Assembly (NCBI GenBank): GCA_000497835.1
Contig: KI547171.1
Span: 95,834 to 127,988, forward strand
Direction of reading: 5' to 3'
DNA from: a gamma proteobacterium L18
GTDB lineage: Bacteria; Pseudomonadota; Gammaproteobacteria; Pseudomonadales; Pseudomonadaceae
Length of the DNA: 32,155 nt
Notes under the pieces: model-generated
What the model saw: the letters and a program-made list of their open reading frames with translations, nothing else
What the model was told of the DNA's origin: nothing
The model's database searches: none
Made by a program: the position numbers and the translations under genes
Shown here: positions 24,719-32,155 of the stretch, one piece after another
Position numbering within the stretch: the stretch's first letter is position 1
Layout of the letters: each line of letters opens with the position of its first letter

Positions 24719-25002
24719 AGCCTAAGAAGCCAGGCGGCGGTTTTCAAAACTAGTGACCTCTACTTAATTGCTGGAGGCTGCTGAGGCAACCTGAGGTAGG
24801 TGTGGGGGCTTTGAACTGGTTTTATATCCAGCTCGTGCTGAAAAGTTGTCCCCTGAAATCGTGAGTATCTCTGTGGATAAAACGCTCAACCCCCGATAAA
24901 CCGGGGCTGGAATCGATGTGATGAAATAATGACCAAAACGGCCGGTCAAGCGCCGTTCGGCGGCCCTGTTAGACTGTTTGGATACATCACGGGGAGCCGT
25001 TC
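24719..25002. other. Gene-free leader of selD with island-edge DNA
   Basis: No convincing gene is present in these bases; a minus-strand frame at 24764-24949 lacks protein-like composition. A small hairpin CCCCG-ATAAAC-CGGGG lies at 24891-24906. The selD promoter should lie in the last 100 bp. The GC content is lower than in the flanking genes. Confidence 0.5.
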
Positions 25003-26037
25003 ATGAGTGAATCCATTCGCCTCACCCAGTACAGCCACGGCGCCGGTTGTGGCTGCAAGATTTCGCCCAAGGTATTGGAAGTGATCCTGGCCGGCAGCGG
25101 CGCGCAGAACCTGGACCCCAACCTGTGGGTGGGCAATGCCTCGCGCGATGACGCGGCGGTGTATGGCATCGACGCCGAGCGGGGTGTGGTGTCGACCACC
25201 GATTTCTTCATGCCCATCGTCGATGACCCGTTCGATTTCGGGCGCATCGCGGCCACCAATGCCATCAGCGATATCTACGCCATGGGCGGCGATCCGATCA
25301 TGGCCATTGCCATCCTGGGTTGGCCGGTCAACGTGCTGCCGGCCGAGGTGGCTCGCGAGGTGATTCGCGGCGGACGGGCGGTGTGCGATGCGGCGGGTAT
25401 CGCGCTGGCGGGTGGGCATTCGATTGATGCGCCGGAGCCTATTTTTGGCCTGGCGGTGACGGGCCTGGTGGAGAAGCGCTTCATGAAGCGCAACGACACC
25501 GCTACCGTGGGCAGCCTGCTGTACCTGACCAAGCCCCTGGGCATTGGCGTGCTGACCACGGCCGAGAAGAAGGGCTTGTTGCGCAAGGCGGATATCGGTG
25601 TGGCGCGGGACTTGATGTGCACCTTGAACAAGGCAGGCAGCCAGTTTGCGCGCCTGGCCGGGGTAACGGCGATGACCGATGTCACGGGTTTCGGCCTGCT
25701 CGGCCATTTGGTGGAGATGGCCGATGGCAGTGGCCTGACGGCCAGGCTGGACGCGGCGGCGGTGCCGCTGCTGGCCAATATCGAGTACTACCTGGAGAAG
25801 GGCTGCGTGCCCGGCGGTACGCTGCGCAATTTCGACAGTTATGGCGAGCGCATCGGGCGGATCACGGCGCTGCATAAGCTGTTGTTCTGCGACCCGCAGA
25901 CCAGTGGCGGGTTGCTGGTGGCAGTGGAACCGCAGGGGCAGGCGGAGTTTTTGGCGGTGGCGCAGGCGTTGGGGCTGGCGCTTGAGCCGATCGGCGAGTT
26001 CGTTCCTCAGAACGGCCACGCCGTCGAGTTTTTGTAG
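25003..26037 (+). CDS. selD: Selenide, water dikinase (selenophosphate synthetase)
   Basis: A 344-aa SelD that makes selenophosphate from selenide and ATP for selenocysteine and 2-selenouridine synthesis. The N-terminal catalytic loop GAGCGCK carries C16 and K19, the Cys form rather than Sec. [20 protein letters not shown] and [11 protein letters not shown] are the AIRS-domain ATP/Mg motifs, and [12 protein letters not shown] and [10 protein letters not shown] are C-terminal signatures. The ATG at 25003 follows GGGAG. It stands alone here; the frequent partner mnmH (selU) is not next to it within the window. A REPIN follows the stop. Confidence 0.97.
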   Translation: MSESIRLTQYSHGAGCGCKISPKVLEVILAGSGAQNLDPNLWVGNASRDDAAVYGIDAERGVVSTTDFFMPIVDDPFDFGRIAATNAISDIYAMGGDPIMAIAILGWPVNVLPAEVAREVIRGGRAVCDAAGIALAGGHSIDAPEPIFGLAVTGLVEKRFMKRNDTATVGSLLYLTKPLGIGVLTTAEKKGLLRKADIGVARDLMCTLNKAGSQFARLAGVTAMTDVTGFGLLGHLVEMADGSGLTARLDAAAVPLLANIEYYLEKGCVPGGTLRNFDSYGERIGRITALHKLLFCDPQTSGGLLVAVEPQGQAEFLAVAQALGLALEPIGEFVPQNGHAVEFL

Positions 26038-26052
26038 TCGCGCTGAATCAGT

Positions 26053-26151
26053 ACCGGCCTCTCGCGAGCAAGCTTTGCTCCCACAGTGGTGTGCCGTCCG
26101 CCGTGGCAGGCACACCACTGTGGGAGCAAAGCTTGCTCGCGAGAGGCCGGT
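26053..26151. repeat. REPIN with perfect 43-bp arms between convergent genes
   Basis: 26053-26095 is the exact reverse complement of 26109-26151, with a 13-bp loop. The arms contain the CTCGCGAGCAAGCTTTGCTC core shared with 3253-3323 and the outer pair at 10066-10300. It lies between the convergent selD and permease genes, where it probably works as a bidirectional terminator or mRNA 3'-end stabiliser. Confidence 0.92.
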
Positions 26152-26211
26152 GCAGGTTGCCCACACCCATAGAAGGCTCCACAGGGAAAGCCTGGCAACG
26201 AGCGTTGCAGG

Positions 26212-27267
26212 CTACAACACCACAGCGCCGATCAAACCGCTGATGATCCCCACCAGCATGGTCAGCAGCGCCACCGTCGCCAACACCCGGCGATCAAACG
26301 ACTGACGCAGCATCAACATCGACGGCAGGCTGATGGTGGGCAAGGTCATCAGCAGCGCCACCGCCGGCGCCGTGCCCAGGCCCAGGGTCATCAGGGTTTG
26401 CACGATGGGGATTTCCGCGGCGGTGGGTATCACGAACAGGGTGCCGATCACGGCCAACGGCACCAGCCACACCAGGTTATTGCCCATCGCGCCATCAATG
26501 TGGGGGAACAGCCACACCCGGGCGGCGCCCAGCACCAGCACGGCCAGCACGTAGATGGGGATGGTGGTCCAGAACAGGTGCCACAACGAGCGCATCCAGC
26601 GGCCCAACAGGTTGCCCTGTTCGGCGCCCGTCACGGCGGCCACCGCCTCCACGGCAGGCTCCGGCAGCACATCGGGGCGGGCGATGCGCTGGGCAAACAG
26701 CGAGACACCCACCACCAGCACCACGCCGGCGATGATCCGCAACACGGTAAAGCCCCAGCCCAGCACGAATCCCATGAAGATCAGCGTCGCGGGGTTGAGC
26801 ACCGGGTTGGCGATCCAGAACGCCAGCGCTGCGCCCACCGACACGCGCTGGCGGCGCAGGCCGGCCACCACCGGCGCCGCGCAGCAGCTGCACATCATGC
26901 CCGGCAGCGCGAACAGCCCGCCGCGCACGGTGGAGCCCAACCCGGCGCTGCCGAACGCCCGCAGCAGCCAGTCGCGGGGGATCAGCACCTGCACCAGCGA
27001 ACCCAGCAGCACGCCCAGCACGGCGGCTTTCCAGATGGCCAGGAAGTACACCTGGGCGTAGGCCAGGGCGGCGGCGACGGGGTCTTCGGCATGGTCGTTG
27101 ATGATCGAGGCGCCGATGCTGTGGCTGTTGGCGGCCACGAAGGACTTGAGGTAATAGGGCGACCACTTCACGTAGTACAGGCCGATGACGGCCACCAGCG
27201 CGAACACCAGGGGTTTGAGCCAGAACAGCCACGTGCGCGGCTGGGCGGTGGAGGTCAGTGTGCTCAT
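26212..27267 (-). CDS. PF03773-family permease (COG0701; ArsP/YraQ-like)
   Basis: A 351-aa integral membrane protein with about 8-10 helices in two halves. The family metal/thiol motif is visible as GMMCSCCAAPVVAGLRR, followed by FWIANPVLNPAT; the second half has the related VIPTAAEIPIVQ. Relatives include organoarsenical (ArsP) and Cu/Zn-linked permeases, but the substrate here is not clear. The start is the ATG at 27267-27265 (MSTLTSTAQ); the frame is open 63 bp further but with no family sequence. It is transcribed toward selD and separated from it by a REPIN. Confidence 0.85.
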   Translation of the reverse strand: MSTLTSTAQPRTWLFWLKPLVFALVAVIGLYYVKWSPYYLKSFVAANSHSIGASIINDHAEDPVAAALAYAQVYFLAIWKAAVLGVLLGSLVQVLIPRDWLLRAFGSAGLGSTVRGGLFALPGMMCSCCAAPVVAGLRRQRVSVGAALAFWIANPVLNPATLIFMGFVLGWGFTVLRIIAGVVLVVGVSLFAQRIARPDVLPEPAVEAVAAVTGAEQGNLLGRWMRSLWHLFWTTIPIYVLAVLVLGAARVWLFPHIDGAMGNNLVWLVPLAVIGTLFVIPTAAEIPIVQTLMTLGLGTAPAVALLMTLPTISLPSMLMLRQSFDRRVLATVALLTMLVGIISGLIGAVVL

Positions 27268-27531
27268 GGCGGCGGTACCGACTGGGGGAGGGTAATGAGT
27301 GATTTTAGCCCAGCGCTGGCAGGGTGCCACCGCGCCTCACGGTCACCTCGTAGCCTGGCGGCAGCCGCTACGGGAAGTGTAGTGCGGCGTATGTTGGCGC
27401 GGCGGCGCGGTTGGCGTTTGTCCGCTACAGTGATCTCACCAATAAGGATAATGGCCCGATGGCCCCGCATAACCGGGGGCAAACGGGTGCAAAGGCCGGA
27501 TCTTTTCGCAGTGCGTTCGGTGGGGCAAATC
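27268..27531. other. Divergent intergenic region with a diverged REP
   Basis: It separates the divergent permease and cell-wall hydrolase genes. A degenerate minus-strand copy of the GTAGCAG-class REP (GTAGCGGCTGCCGCCAGGCTACG) lies near 27350-27371. Promoters for both genes must be here; I cannot place them with confidence. Confidence 0.45.
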
Positions 27532-28143
27532 ATGCGTGTGCTCAGTATGCTGTCAGGCAGTGCAGTGCTGTTGTTCATGGGCCTTTGCTTGGCCGACGAT
27601 CCACCCGCCAGCCCCGCCAAGGCCATCGAGAAAGCCGAGGTGCTGGAACAGAAAGCCGCCGATAAAGACCCGCCTCCCAAGGCCGAGATCATCACCAAGA
27701 CCGAAGCCCAGGTGGTCGACCCCGCAGGCGCCAAGCCGGTGGATGAACCCTTGACCTGCCTGGCGCGCACCATCTATTGGGAAGCCAAGGGCGGTACGGC
27801 CGCCGACATGGACGCGGTGGCCCACGTGGTGCTTAACCGCGTCGGCCACGAAGGCTTCCCCGGCACGGTGTGCGAGGTGGTGAAGGAAGGCGCAGACAAG
27901 AAGGTCTGCCAGTTTTCCTGGTGGTGCGACGGGCGTTCCGATGACGTGCAGGAGGCCAACCGCTACAGCATTGCCAAGGAGATTGCGCGCAAGGCGCTGA
28001 ACCAGCAATCGCCCGACGCGACCCATGGCGCCATGTATTTTCACGATCGCAAGGTGAAACCGGATTGGGCGGGCAAGTACCTGAAAACCGCCGAAACCAA
28101 CGAATTCCTGTTCTACAAGCCGCGCGAAGGCAAGGCTAAATAA
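27532..28143 (+). CDS. SleB-type cell wall hydrolase (Hydrolase_2)
   Basis: A 203-aa exported protein. The N-terminus MRVLSMLSGSAVLLFMGLCL looks like a signal peptide, followed by a charged Ala/Lys/Pro-rich linker to about residue 78. The PF07486 domain follows: LARTIYWEAKGG with the presumed catalytic Glu, VAHVVLNRV, CQFSWWCDG, ATHGAMYFH. Such proteins cleave peptidoglycan. The ATG at 27532 is preceded by GGTGGGG. The gene is monocistronic and its last 8 bp overlap the 3' end of the convergent phosphoesterase gene. Confidence 0.88.
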   Translation: MRVLSMLSGSAVLLFMGLCLADDPPASPAKAIEKAEVLEQKAADKDPPPKAEIITKTEAQVVDPAGAKPVDEPLTCLARTIYWEAKGGTAADMDAVAHVVLNRVGHEGFPGTVCEVVKEGADKKVCQFSWWCDGRSDDVQEANRYSIAKEIARKALNQQSPDATHGAMYFHDRKVKPDWAGKYLKTAETNEFLFYKPREGKAK

Positions 28144-28585
28144 GGGGTACCAAGTGTGCGCTGGCCTGCCCATTCTCAATGTGCAGCCACGCCAGGCAGA
28201 TCGGCAACTTGAAACGCCGTGGCCCGGCGCTGCCCGGATTGACGTGCAGCACGCCGTCGCGCTGCTCGATCAGCGGCTTGTGCGAGTGGCCGGTCACCAC
28301 CACCTGCACGCCCGCCGGTACCGGTACGTCACGGGCTTCGTGGGTGACCAGCAGGCTCACGCCGCCCAACGCCATCATCACCGTCTTGGGCAATTCGCGC
28401 GCCCAGTCCTTGTCGGTGTCGATGTTGCCGAATACCACCGTCAGCGGTGCAATCGCCTGCAGGGCGGTGATCACCTCGGGCTTGCCGACATCCCCTGCGT
28501 GCACGATGTGATCGCAGCCGTGCAGCGCCGCCAGCGCTTCGGGGCGCAGCAGGCCGTGGGTGTCGGCGATCAGGCCTATCTTCAT
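28136..28585 (-). CDS. YfcE-like metallophosphoesterase
   Basis: A 149-aa calcineurin-like phosphodiesterase. The dimetal motifs appear in order: ADTHG (7-11), HAGDVG (33-38), FGNID (52-56), THE, and GHSHKP. The short length and the NPGSAGPRR end are typical of the YfcE/MJ0936 group. The start is the ATG at 28585-28583, 16 bp after the alpha/beta hydrolase stop, so the two are probably co-transcribed. The physiological substrate is unknown. Confidence 0.92.
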   Translation of the reverse strand: MKIGLIADTHGLLRPEALAALHGCDHIVHAGDVGKPEVITALQAIAPLTVVFGNIDTDKDWARELPKTVMMALGGVSLLVTHEARDVPVPAGVQVVVTGHSHKPLIEQRDGVLHVNPGSAGPRRFKLPICLAWLHIENGQASAHLVPLI

Positions 28586-28601
28586 CGCAGGGCTCCGCAG
28601 T

Positions 28602-29402
28602 TCAGTCGGCGCTCAGGCACTGGCGCACCAGGCGCGTGAGTTGCACCGGGTCGGTCAGGTAGGCGGCGTGCCCCTGCCGGCGAATCGGGTACAGGGTCAA
28701 GCCACGCAGCCGGTCGACCAGCGCGGCCGGGCAAATGACGCACGGGTCGTGGTCGCTGCTTTCGCCGATCAGCATGAACGGCCGTGCCTTGAGCATGCAG
28801 CAATCTTCCAGCGATGGGGCAATGGTGTCCAGCGCCGCGGCTTCGTTGACGAAGGCCGGTGCGGTGCTGACCATGGCTGGCCATAGCGGGATGTGCTTCA
28901 TCTGCTCTACCTGCGCCGGGCTCATGCGCACAATGTGGGTCAGGGCGTGCACGGTGGCGGCTTCCAGATCACCCTGGGCGACCAGCGCTTGCAACTGCGG
29001 CAGGTGGCCGTCGCTGGCTATGCGCGGTAGGGAATTCATCGGCTCATACAGCACCAGCGTGCCCTTGAAGCGCTCGCGCAGGGCATACATCAGCGCGCAA
29101 CCGCCGCCGAAGCTGTGGCCCAGCACGGCCGCACCCTGGCCGGCCAGTTCAACCATGGCGGCCAGGTCGTCCAGCTCTGCATCCAGGGCGTGCGGTGCGT
29201 CACCGTAAGGGCTGCTGCCGCGCCCGCGGCGGTCGTACAGGTAAACGCTGTGAGTCTCGCCCAGCAGATGGGCGAACGCCGTCCAGTCCCGGGCCAGGCT
29301 GAAGGCACCATGGCACACCACCAGCGCCGGGCCTTCGCCCCAACACTGGTAGCCGATGGAGGTGCCGTCGCGGGAGATTACGGATCCTTCGATGCATTTC
29401 AT
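28602..29402 (-). CDS. Alpha/beta-fold hydrolase
   Basis: A 266-aa alpha/beta hydrolase. The oxyanion-region motif is CHGAFSLARDW, the nucleophile elbow is GHSFGG (S97), the probable acid is in GESSDHDP and the catalytic His in RRQGHAAYL. The cytoplasmic enzyme has no signal peptide. The start ATG at 29402-29400 lies 21 bp downstream (minus sense) of a hairpin terminator that ends the TonB-receptor transcript, so it probably has its own or read-through transcription. Substrate not predictable. Confidence 0.9.
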   Translation of the reverse strand: MKCIEGSVISRDGTSIGYQCWGEGPALVVCHGAFSLARDWTAFAHLLGETHSVYLYDRRGRGSSPYGDAPHALDAELDDLAAMVELAGQGAAVLGHSFGGGCALMYALRERFKGTLVLYEPMNSLPRIASDGHLPQLQALVAQGDLEAATVHALTHIVRMSPAQVEQMKHIPLWPAMVSTAPAFVNEAAALDTIAPSLEDCCMLKARPFMLIGESSDHDPCVICPAALVDRLRGLTLYPIRRQGHAAYLTDPVQLTRLVRQCLSAD

Positions 29403-29419
29403 GGAACAGCGGGCCCTCT

Positions 29420-29463
29420 TGGAAAAGGCGCTTAACCTACCATACCCATCGGTAGTAAGCGCC
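29420..29463 (-). terminator. Rho-independent terminator after the TonB-dependent receptor
   Basis: Read on the minus strand, GGCGCTTACTACC and GGTAGGTTAAGCGCC form a stem with one bulge or mismatch around a short loop, followed directly by TTTTCC. It starts 13 bp after the receptor stop codon and lies just upstream of the alpha/beta hydrolase start. Confidence 0.7.
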
Positions 29464-29476
29464 CGCCCGTAGGGTT

Positions 29477-31537
29477 TTAGAAGTCCAGGCTCAGCCCGGT
29501 GTACAGCGCGCGCCCGTCACCCGGCGAATGCAAGGCCGCCTGGGCGCCGTCCGGGTCGTACCACACGTACTCGTAGTAGCGGTTGGCAAGGTTCTTGAGC
29601 TGCACGTCGACGCTCAGGTGCTCGGTGATCTTCCAGGTGGCACCCAGGTTGAACAGCACGTAGGCGCCGTAGCGGCCTTGGGTGTTGTTCTTCTCCAGGT
29701 AGTAATCGCTTTGCCCGTTCATCCAGCCGCTGACCTGCACCGAGGGCGTGAGCGGGTAGCTGGCCCCGGCGTTGTAGACATGGTGCGGCACGTGGTCGAT
29801 CTCGTTGCCGGCGCTGTCCGGGTAGGTGGCGCCGGCCTTGAGGATTTTCGAGTACTGCCACGAATACGCCAGCCAGGCTTCGGTGCCCTCGCCGGGGTGC
29901 AGGTTGAGCTGCAGGTCGTAGCCCCAGCGCCGGGTGCGGCCGACATTGTCCGAAGCGCCGCTGGGGTCATTGAGGCGGCGGCTGACTTCGCCCGACGCCG
30001 TCTGTTGCCAGTAGGCCAGGCGGCCGTCGAGCCAAGGGGTTGGGTTGAACTTGATGCCGGTTTCCCAGCCGTCGTTGATCGAGGGCGCCAGGTCGTCGGT
30101 CTGCGGTGGCATCTTGAAGCTCGACGAGCCGGTGCCCACCTGGAAGGTGCGGCCCCAGTTGGCGTAGACGCTGGCCACGCTCCAGGGGGAATACACCACG
30201 CTGAGCTTGGGCTGCTTGATCAGGCCATAGTCGTTCATGTTGTAGCTCAGCCCCGTCAGTTCATCGGTGTAGTCGCCGCTGAGCGTGTCGACGCGGTAGG
30301 CGGGGATGATCTTCAGCGTGTCGGTGGGTTCGATCACGGCCTGCACGTAGCCGCCCACGGTATTGAAGTCGAAATGCTGGTCGCGGGTCTGGGCGGTGCG
30401 CACCCGTTCCACGGTGCTGTAGCGCTCGCTGACGTTCTGCTGGCGCTGGGTGTCCAGGCCGCTTTCCAGTGCCAGGGCGTGCAGCCAATCGACCTGCGGG
30501 CGCCAGGTCAGCGAGGTGATGGCGCCGTACTGGGTTTCGTAGGCGTCGCGTTCCTGCTGGGTGCTGGTGCTCCAGTAGCGCGTCCAGCGGCGGTCGTCGA
30601 AGGTGTTCAGGTAGGCCTTGGCCGACAGCGACACATCCGGCGCCACGTCCGTGTCCAAGTGCAGGCTGGCGCTGTTCATGCGCCGGGTGCCCTGGTCGGT
30701 GTCGTTGTAGGGGTTGGTCATGCTCGGGTGATGGTGGGCGTTGCTGCCGGTCAGGTAGCCGGGCTCGTCGGCCTGGCCTTCGTAGTGACGCAGGATCAGG
30801 CCGATGCGATAGGCCTCATCGTCCGGCGTGTAAAACCACTTGCCGGCCACCGACACGCGGTCCTGGTCGGCGTGGTCGCGGTAGCCGTCGGACTTCTGGT
30901 AGGCCAAAAAGTAGTTCTGCGTCCAGTTAGCGGTTTCGATGCCCTTGGCCAGTTGCGTTTCGCGGGTGCCGTAGCTGCCGTAGCGCACCCGAGCCTTGGT
31001 GTAGTCGCCGCCGATGCGGGTGTTGATGTTGACGTTGCCGGCGATGTTGTTCAGGCCGTAGCGCGGGTCGCTGGTGCCGCGCACCACTTCGATGTTGTCG
31101 ATGTCGAGCGGGAACACCATGTCCATGAACGGCATGTTGCCGTCATTGCTGTTGCTGGGGATGCCGTCGATCAACAGCTTCACGGCGTTGACTTCGCCTT
31201 CGCCGTTGAAGCCACGAAACGAAATTTTGCCTGACGTGGTGCCCTGGTTGAACTCGGTCAGTTCGACGCCGGGGACGCGGCTGAACAGTTCCCAGCTATA
31301 GGTGACGGGCATTTTTTCGATGACGTCGCCGCCCAGGATATCCACCGAGCTGAGCACGCTGGTGGTGGACAGTGGCCCGCTCTGGGCGCTGTTGACGGTG
31401 ACGGTGCCCAGGGTGAGGGTCGAGTCCTGGACGGTGGCGGCGAAGGCGTGGGTGGCGCTGAGGGCGCCGGTCACGAGCAGGCAGGTTTGCCGGGCGCGCG
31501 AAAGCCGCGCCGATGTGTGCGAACGTTGAAAAGCCAT
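29477..31537 (-). CDS. TonB-dependent outer-membrane receptor
   Basis: A 686-aa receptor. The signal peptide ends near residue 33 (SATHAFA/ATVQ); a possible TonB box is LTLGTVTVNS. The plug domain (about 50-170) has GKISFRGFNGEGE, LLIDGIPSN and IEVVRGTSDPRYGLNNIAGN. The 22-strand barrel ends with an aromatic terminal strand, YTGLSLDF. No Fur box was found upstream. The gene lies 93 bp after a small Cys/His/Met-rich exported protein, an arrangement known for copper receptors of the OprC type, so copper or another metal chelate is a fair guess; a siderophore is an alternative. The gene ends at a clear terminator. Confidence 0.92.
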   Translation of the reverse strand: MAFQRSHTSARLSRARQTCLLVTGALSATHAFAATVQDSTLTLGTVTVNSAQSGPLSTTSVLSSVDILGGDVIEKMPVTYSWELFSRVPGVELTEFNQGTTSGKISFRGFNGEGEVNAVKLLIDGIPSNSNDGNMPFMDMVFPLDIDNIEVVRGTSDPRYGLNNIAGNVNINTRIGGDYTKARVRYGSYGTRETQLAKGIETANWTQNYFLAYQKSDGYRDHADQDRVSVAGKWFYTPDDEAYRIGLILRHYEGQADEPGYLTGSNAHHHPSMTNPYNDTDQGTRRMNSASLHLDTDVAPDVSLSAKAYLNTFDDRRWTRYWSTSTQQERDAYETQYGAITSLTWRPQVDWLHALALESGLDTQRQQNVSERYSTVERVRTAQTRDQHFDFNTVGGYVQAVIEPTDTLKIIPAYRVDTLSGDYTDELTGLSYNMNDYGLIKQPKLSVVYSPWSVASVYANWGRTFQVGTGSSSFKMPPQTDDLAPSINDGWETGIKFNPTPWLDGRLAYWQQTASGEVSRRLNDPSGASDNVGRTRRWGYDLQLNLHPGEGTEAWLAYSWQYSKILKAGATYPDSAGNEIDHVPHHVYNAGASYPLTPSVQVSGWMNGQSDYYLEKNNTQGRYGAYVLFNLGATWKITEHLSVDVQLKNLANRYYEYVWYDPDGAQAALHSPGDGRALYTGLSLDF

Positions 31538-31630
31538 GGTTCACGGTTCCTGGTGAGCCAAATGAGTAGTCGTGCACGCACGCGCAGGCCCCAGGGGGCT
31601 GGCGGTGTGCTGATCAGGGAGGGGGAACGC

Positions 31631-32008
31631 TCAGGACAGCGGCGAGGCGCGGGGGTTGAGGCTGGTCCAGCGAAAACGTGGCGCCAGGCTGGGCACAGAG
31701 GGGTGGGCAAGTAGGGCTTGGGCGACATAGCGCGGCGCCGGCGCCTGCCAATGATTGGACGTAGGCCCGGCCATGCCCCCGGCGCCACAGCAACAGCAGT
31801 CGCCGTGCTGCATCTTGTGCGGGTGGGGGTCGAGGATGTCGATCAGTCGGCGCGTGTCGTCATGGCTGGCGTGCATGCCAGGCATGCCGCAGTCATCGCC
31901 CATCGGTTCCATCTGCGCCATTTGCCGGGCATGCAGGGGCATGGCCAACAGGTTGACCAGCACGGCGAAACAGGCAAGCCAATGGCTGATACGGCGGGTA
32001 GGGCTCAT
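31631..32008 (-). CDS. DUF2946-like exported Cys/His/Met-rich protein
   Basis: A 125-aa protein with an N-terminal signal-like segment (SHWLACFAVLVNLLAMPLHA) followed by a metal-binding-looking region: MAQMEPMGDDC, GMPGMHASH, PHPHKMQHGD and four consecutive cysteines (71-74). Such small proteins often precede copper-linked TonB receptors. The ATG at 32008 (MSPTRRISHW) is chosen because GGACGG lies upstream; an in-frame ATG at 32032 would add eight residues. It is probably co-transcribed with the receptor. Copper binding is inference from composition. Confidence 0.72.
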   Translation of the reverse strand: MSPTRRISHWLACFAVLVNLLAMPLHARQMAQMEPMGDDCGMPGMHASHDDTRRLIDILDPHPHKMQHGDCCCCGAGGMAGPTSNHWQAPAPRYVAQALLAHPSVPSLAPRFRWTSLNPRASPLS

Positions 32009-32072
32009 GCGACCGTCCGGCAAGGGGGGCATATCTTAGGCCGATCCGCCCGCCCACGCCAAGCGCGCGGTC

Positions 32073-32155
32073 TGTGTAGCAGCGGCCGTCAGGCCGCGTC
32101 ACAGGCGCCGCAGTTTGTCTGGCACACCGCGTTGCGGCTGACGCCGCCTTCGGCA
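32073..32155 (+). repeat. REP element, GTAGCAG...CTACA class (cut by window end)
   Basis: It begins GTAGCAGCGGCCGTCAGGCC and reaches GACGCCGCCTTCGGCA at the last base. It is the same family and order of blocks as 3070-3143, so the missing end should read close to GCTACA. Confidence 0.75.

Noticed and set aside
24719..25002. A tRNA or other small RNA gene before selD
   Set aside because: No cloverleaf arms or conserved T-loop could be found; only a short CCCCG/CGGGG hairpin is present.
29528..31234. 568-codon open frame opposite the TonB-dependent receptor
   Set aside because: Same reason: low-complexity Val/Gly/Ala-rich shadow of a conserved gene.

Overview
The window looks like chromosomal DNA of a fluorescens- or putida-type Pseudomonas. 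The evidence is high GC with GC-rich third codon positions, several families of the GTGGGAGC-type REP/REPIN palindromes typical of that genus, and familiar Pseudomonas genes (glcDEF, the L-threonate operon, selD). The species assignment is inference; no rRNA or tRNA gene was found.

Left part (1-10039): a minus-strand glycolate oxidase operon glcD-glcE-glcF (glcF runs off the window) is separated by a REP mosaic from a DeoR-family regulator and a plus-strand L-threonate catabolic operon. That operon encodes a dehydrogenase (LtnD), a DUF1537 kinase (OtnK), an aldolase-type decarboxylase (OtnC), a GntP-type transporter and an isomerase (OtnI). Together these would take L-threonate to dihydroxyacetone phosphate plus CO2. 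A pair of 18-bp inverted TGTTAAA-rich sites before ltnD is the likely operator.

Middle part (about 10040-24720): an accessory island. Its left edge holds nested REPs, an unidentified coding fragment and a frameshifted remnant of an OprB-type porin. Its right edge holds a decayed IS5-family transposase. Between them lie a minus-strand XRE-cupin regulator, an AT-rich divergent promoter region, and a tightly packed 12-gene plus-strand operon. The operon encodes a heme-oxygenase-like putative metal oxidase, a PLP aminotransferase, a flavin oxidoreductase, an Fe(II)/2-oxoglutarate dioxygenase, two ATP-grasp ligases, an M20 amidohydrolase, a HAD phosphatase, an APH-type kinase and three exporters (EamA, MHS-type MFS, second MFS). 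There is no NRPS or PKS. I infer that it builds a small modified amino acid or di-/tripeptide antimetabolite, with phosphorylation and hydrolysis for protection or release. I do not recognise it as any named cluster, and it is the best candidate here for an undescribed system.

Right part (25003-32155): selD, then a perfect 43-bp inverted repeat acting between convergent genes, a minus-strand PF03773 permease, a plus-strand SleB-type cell-wall hydrolase, and four minus-strand genes: a YfcE-like phosphoesterase, an alpha/beta hydrolase, a TonB-dependent receptor and a small Cys/His/Met-rich DUF2946-like exported protein. The last two probably form a metal (copper?) uptake pair. The window ends inside another REP.
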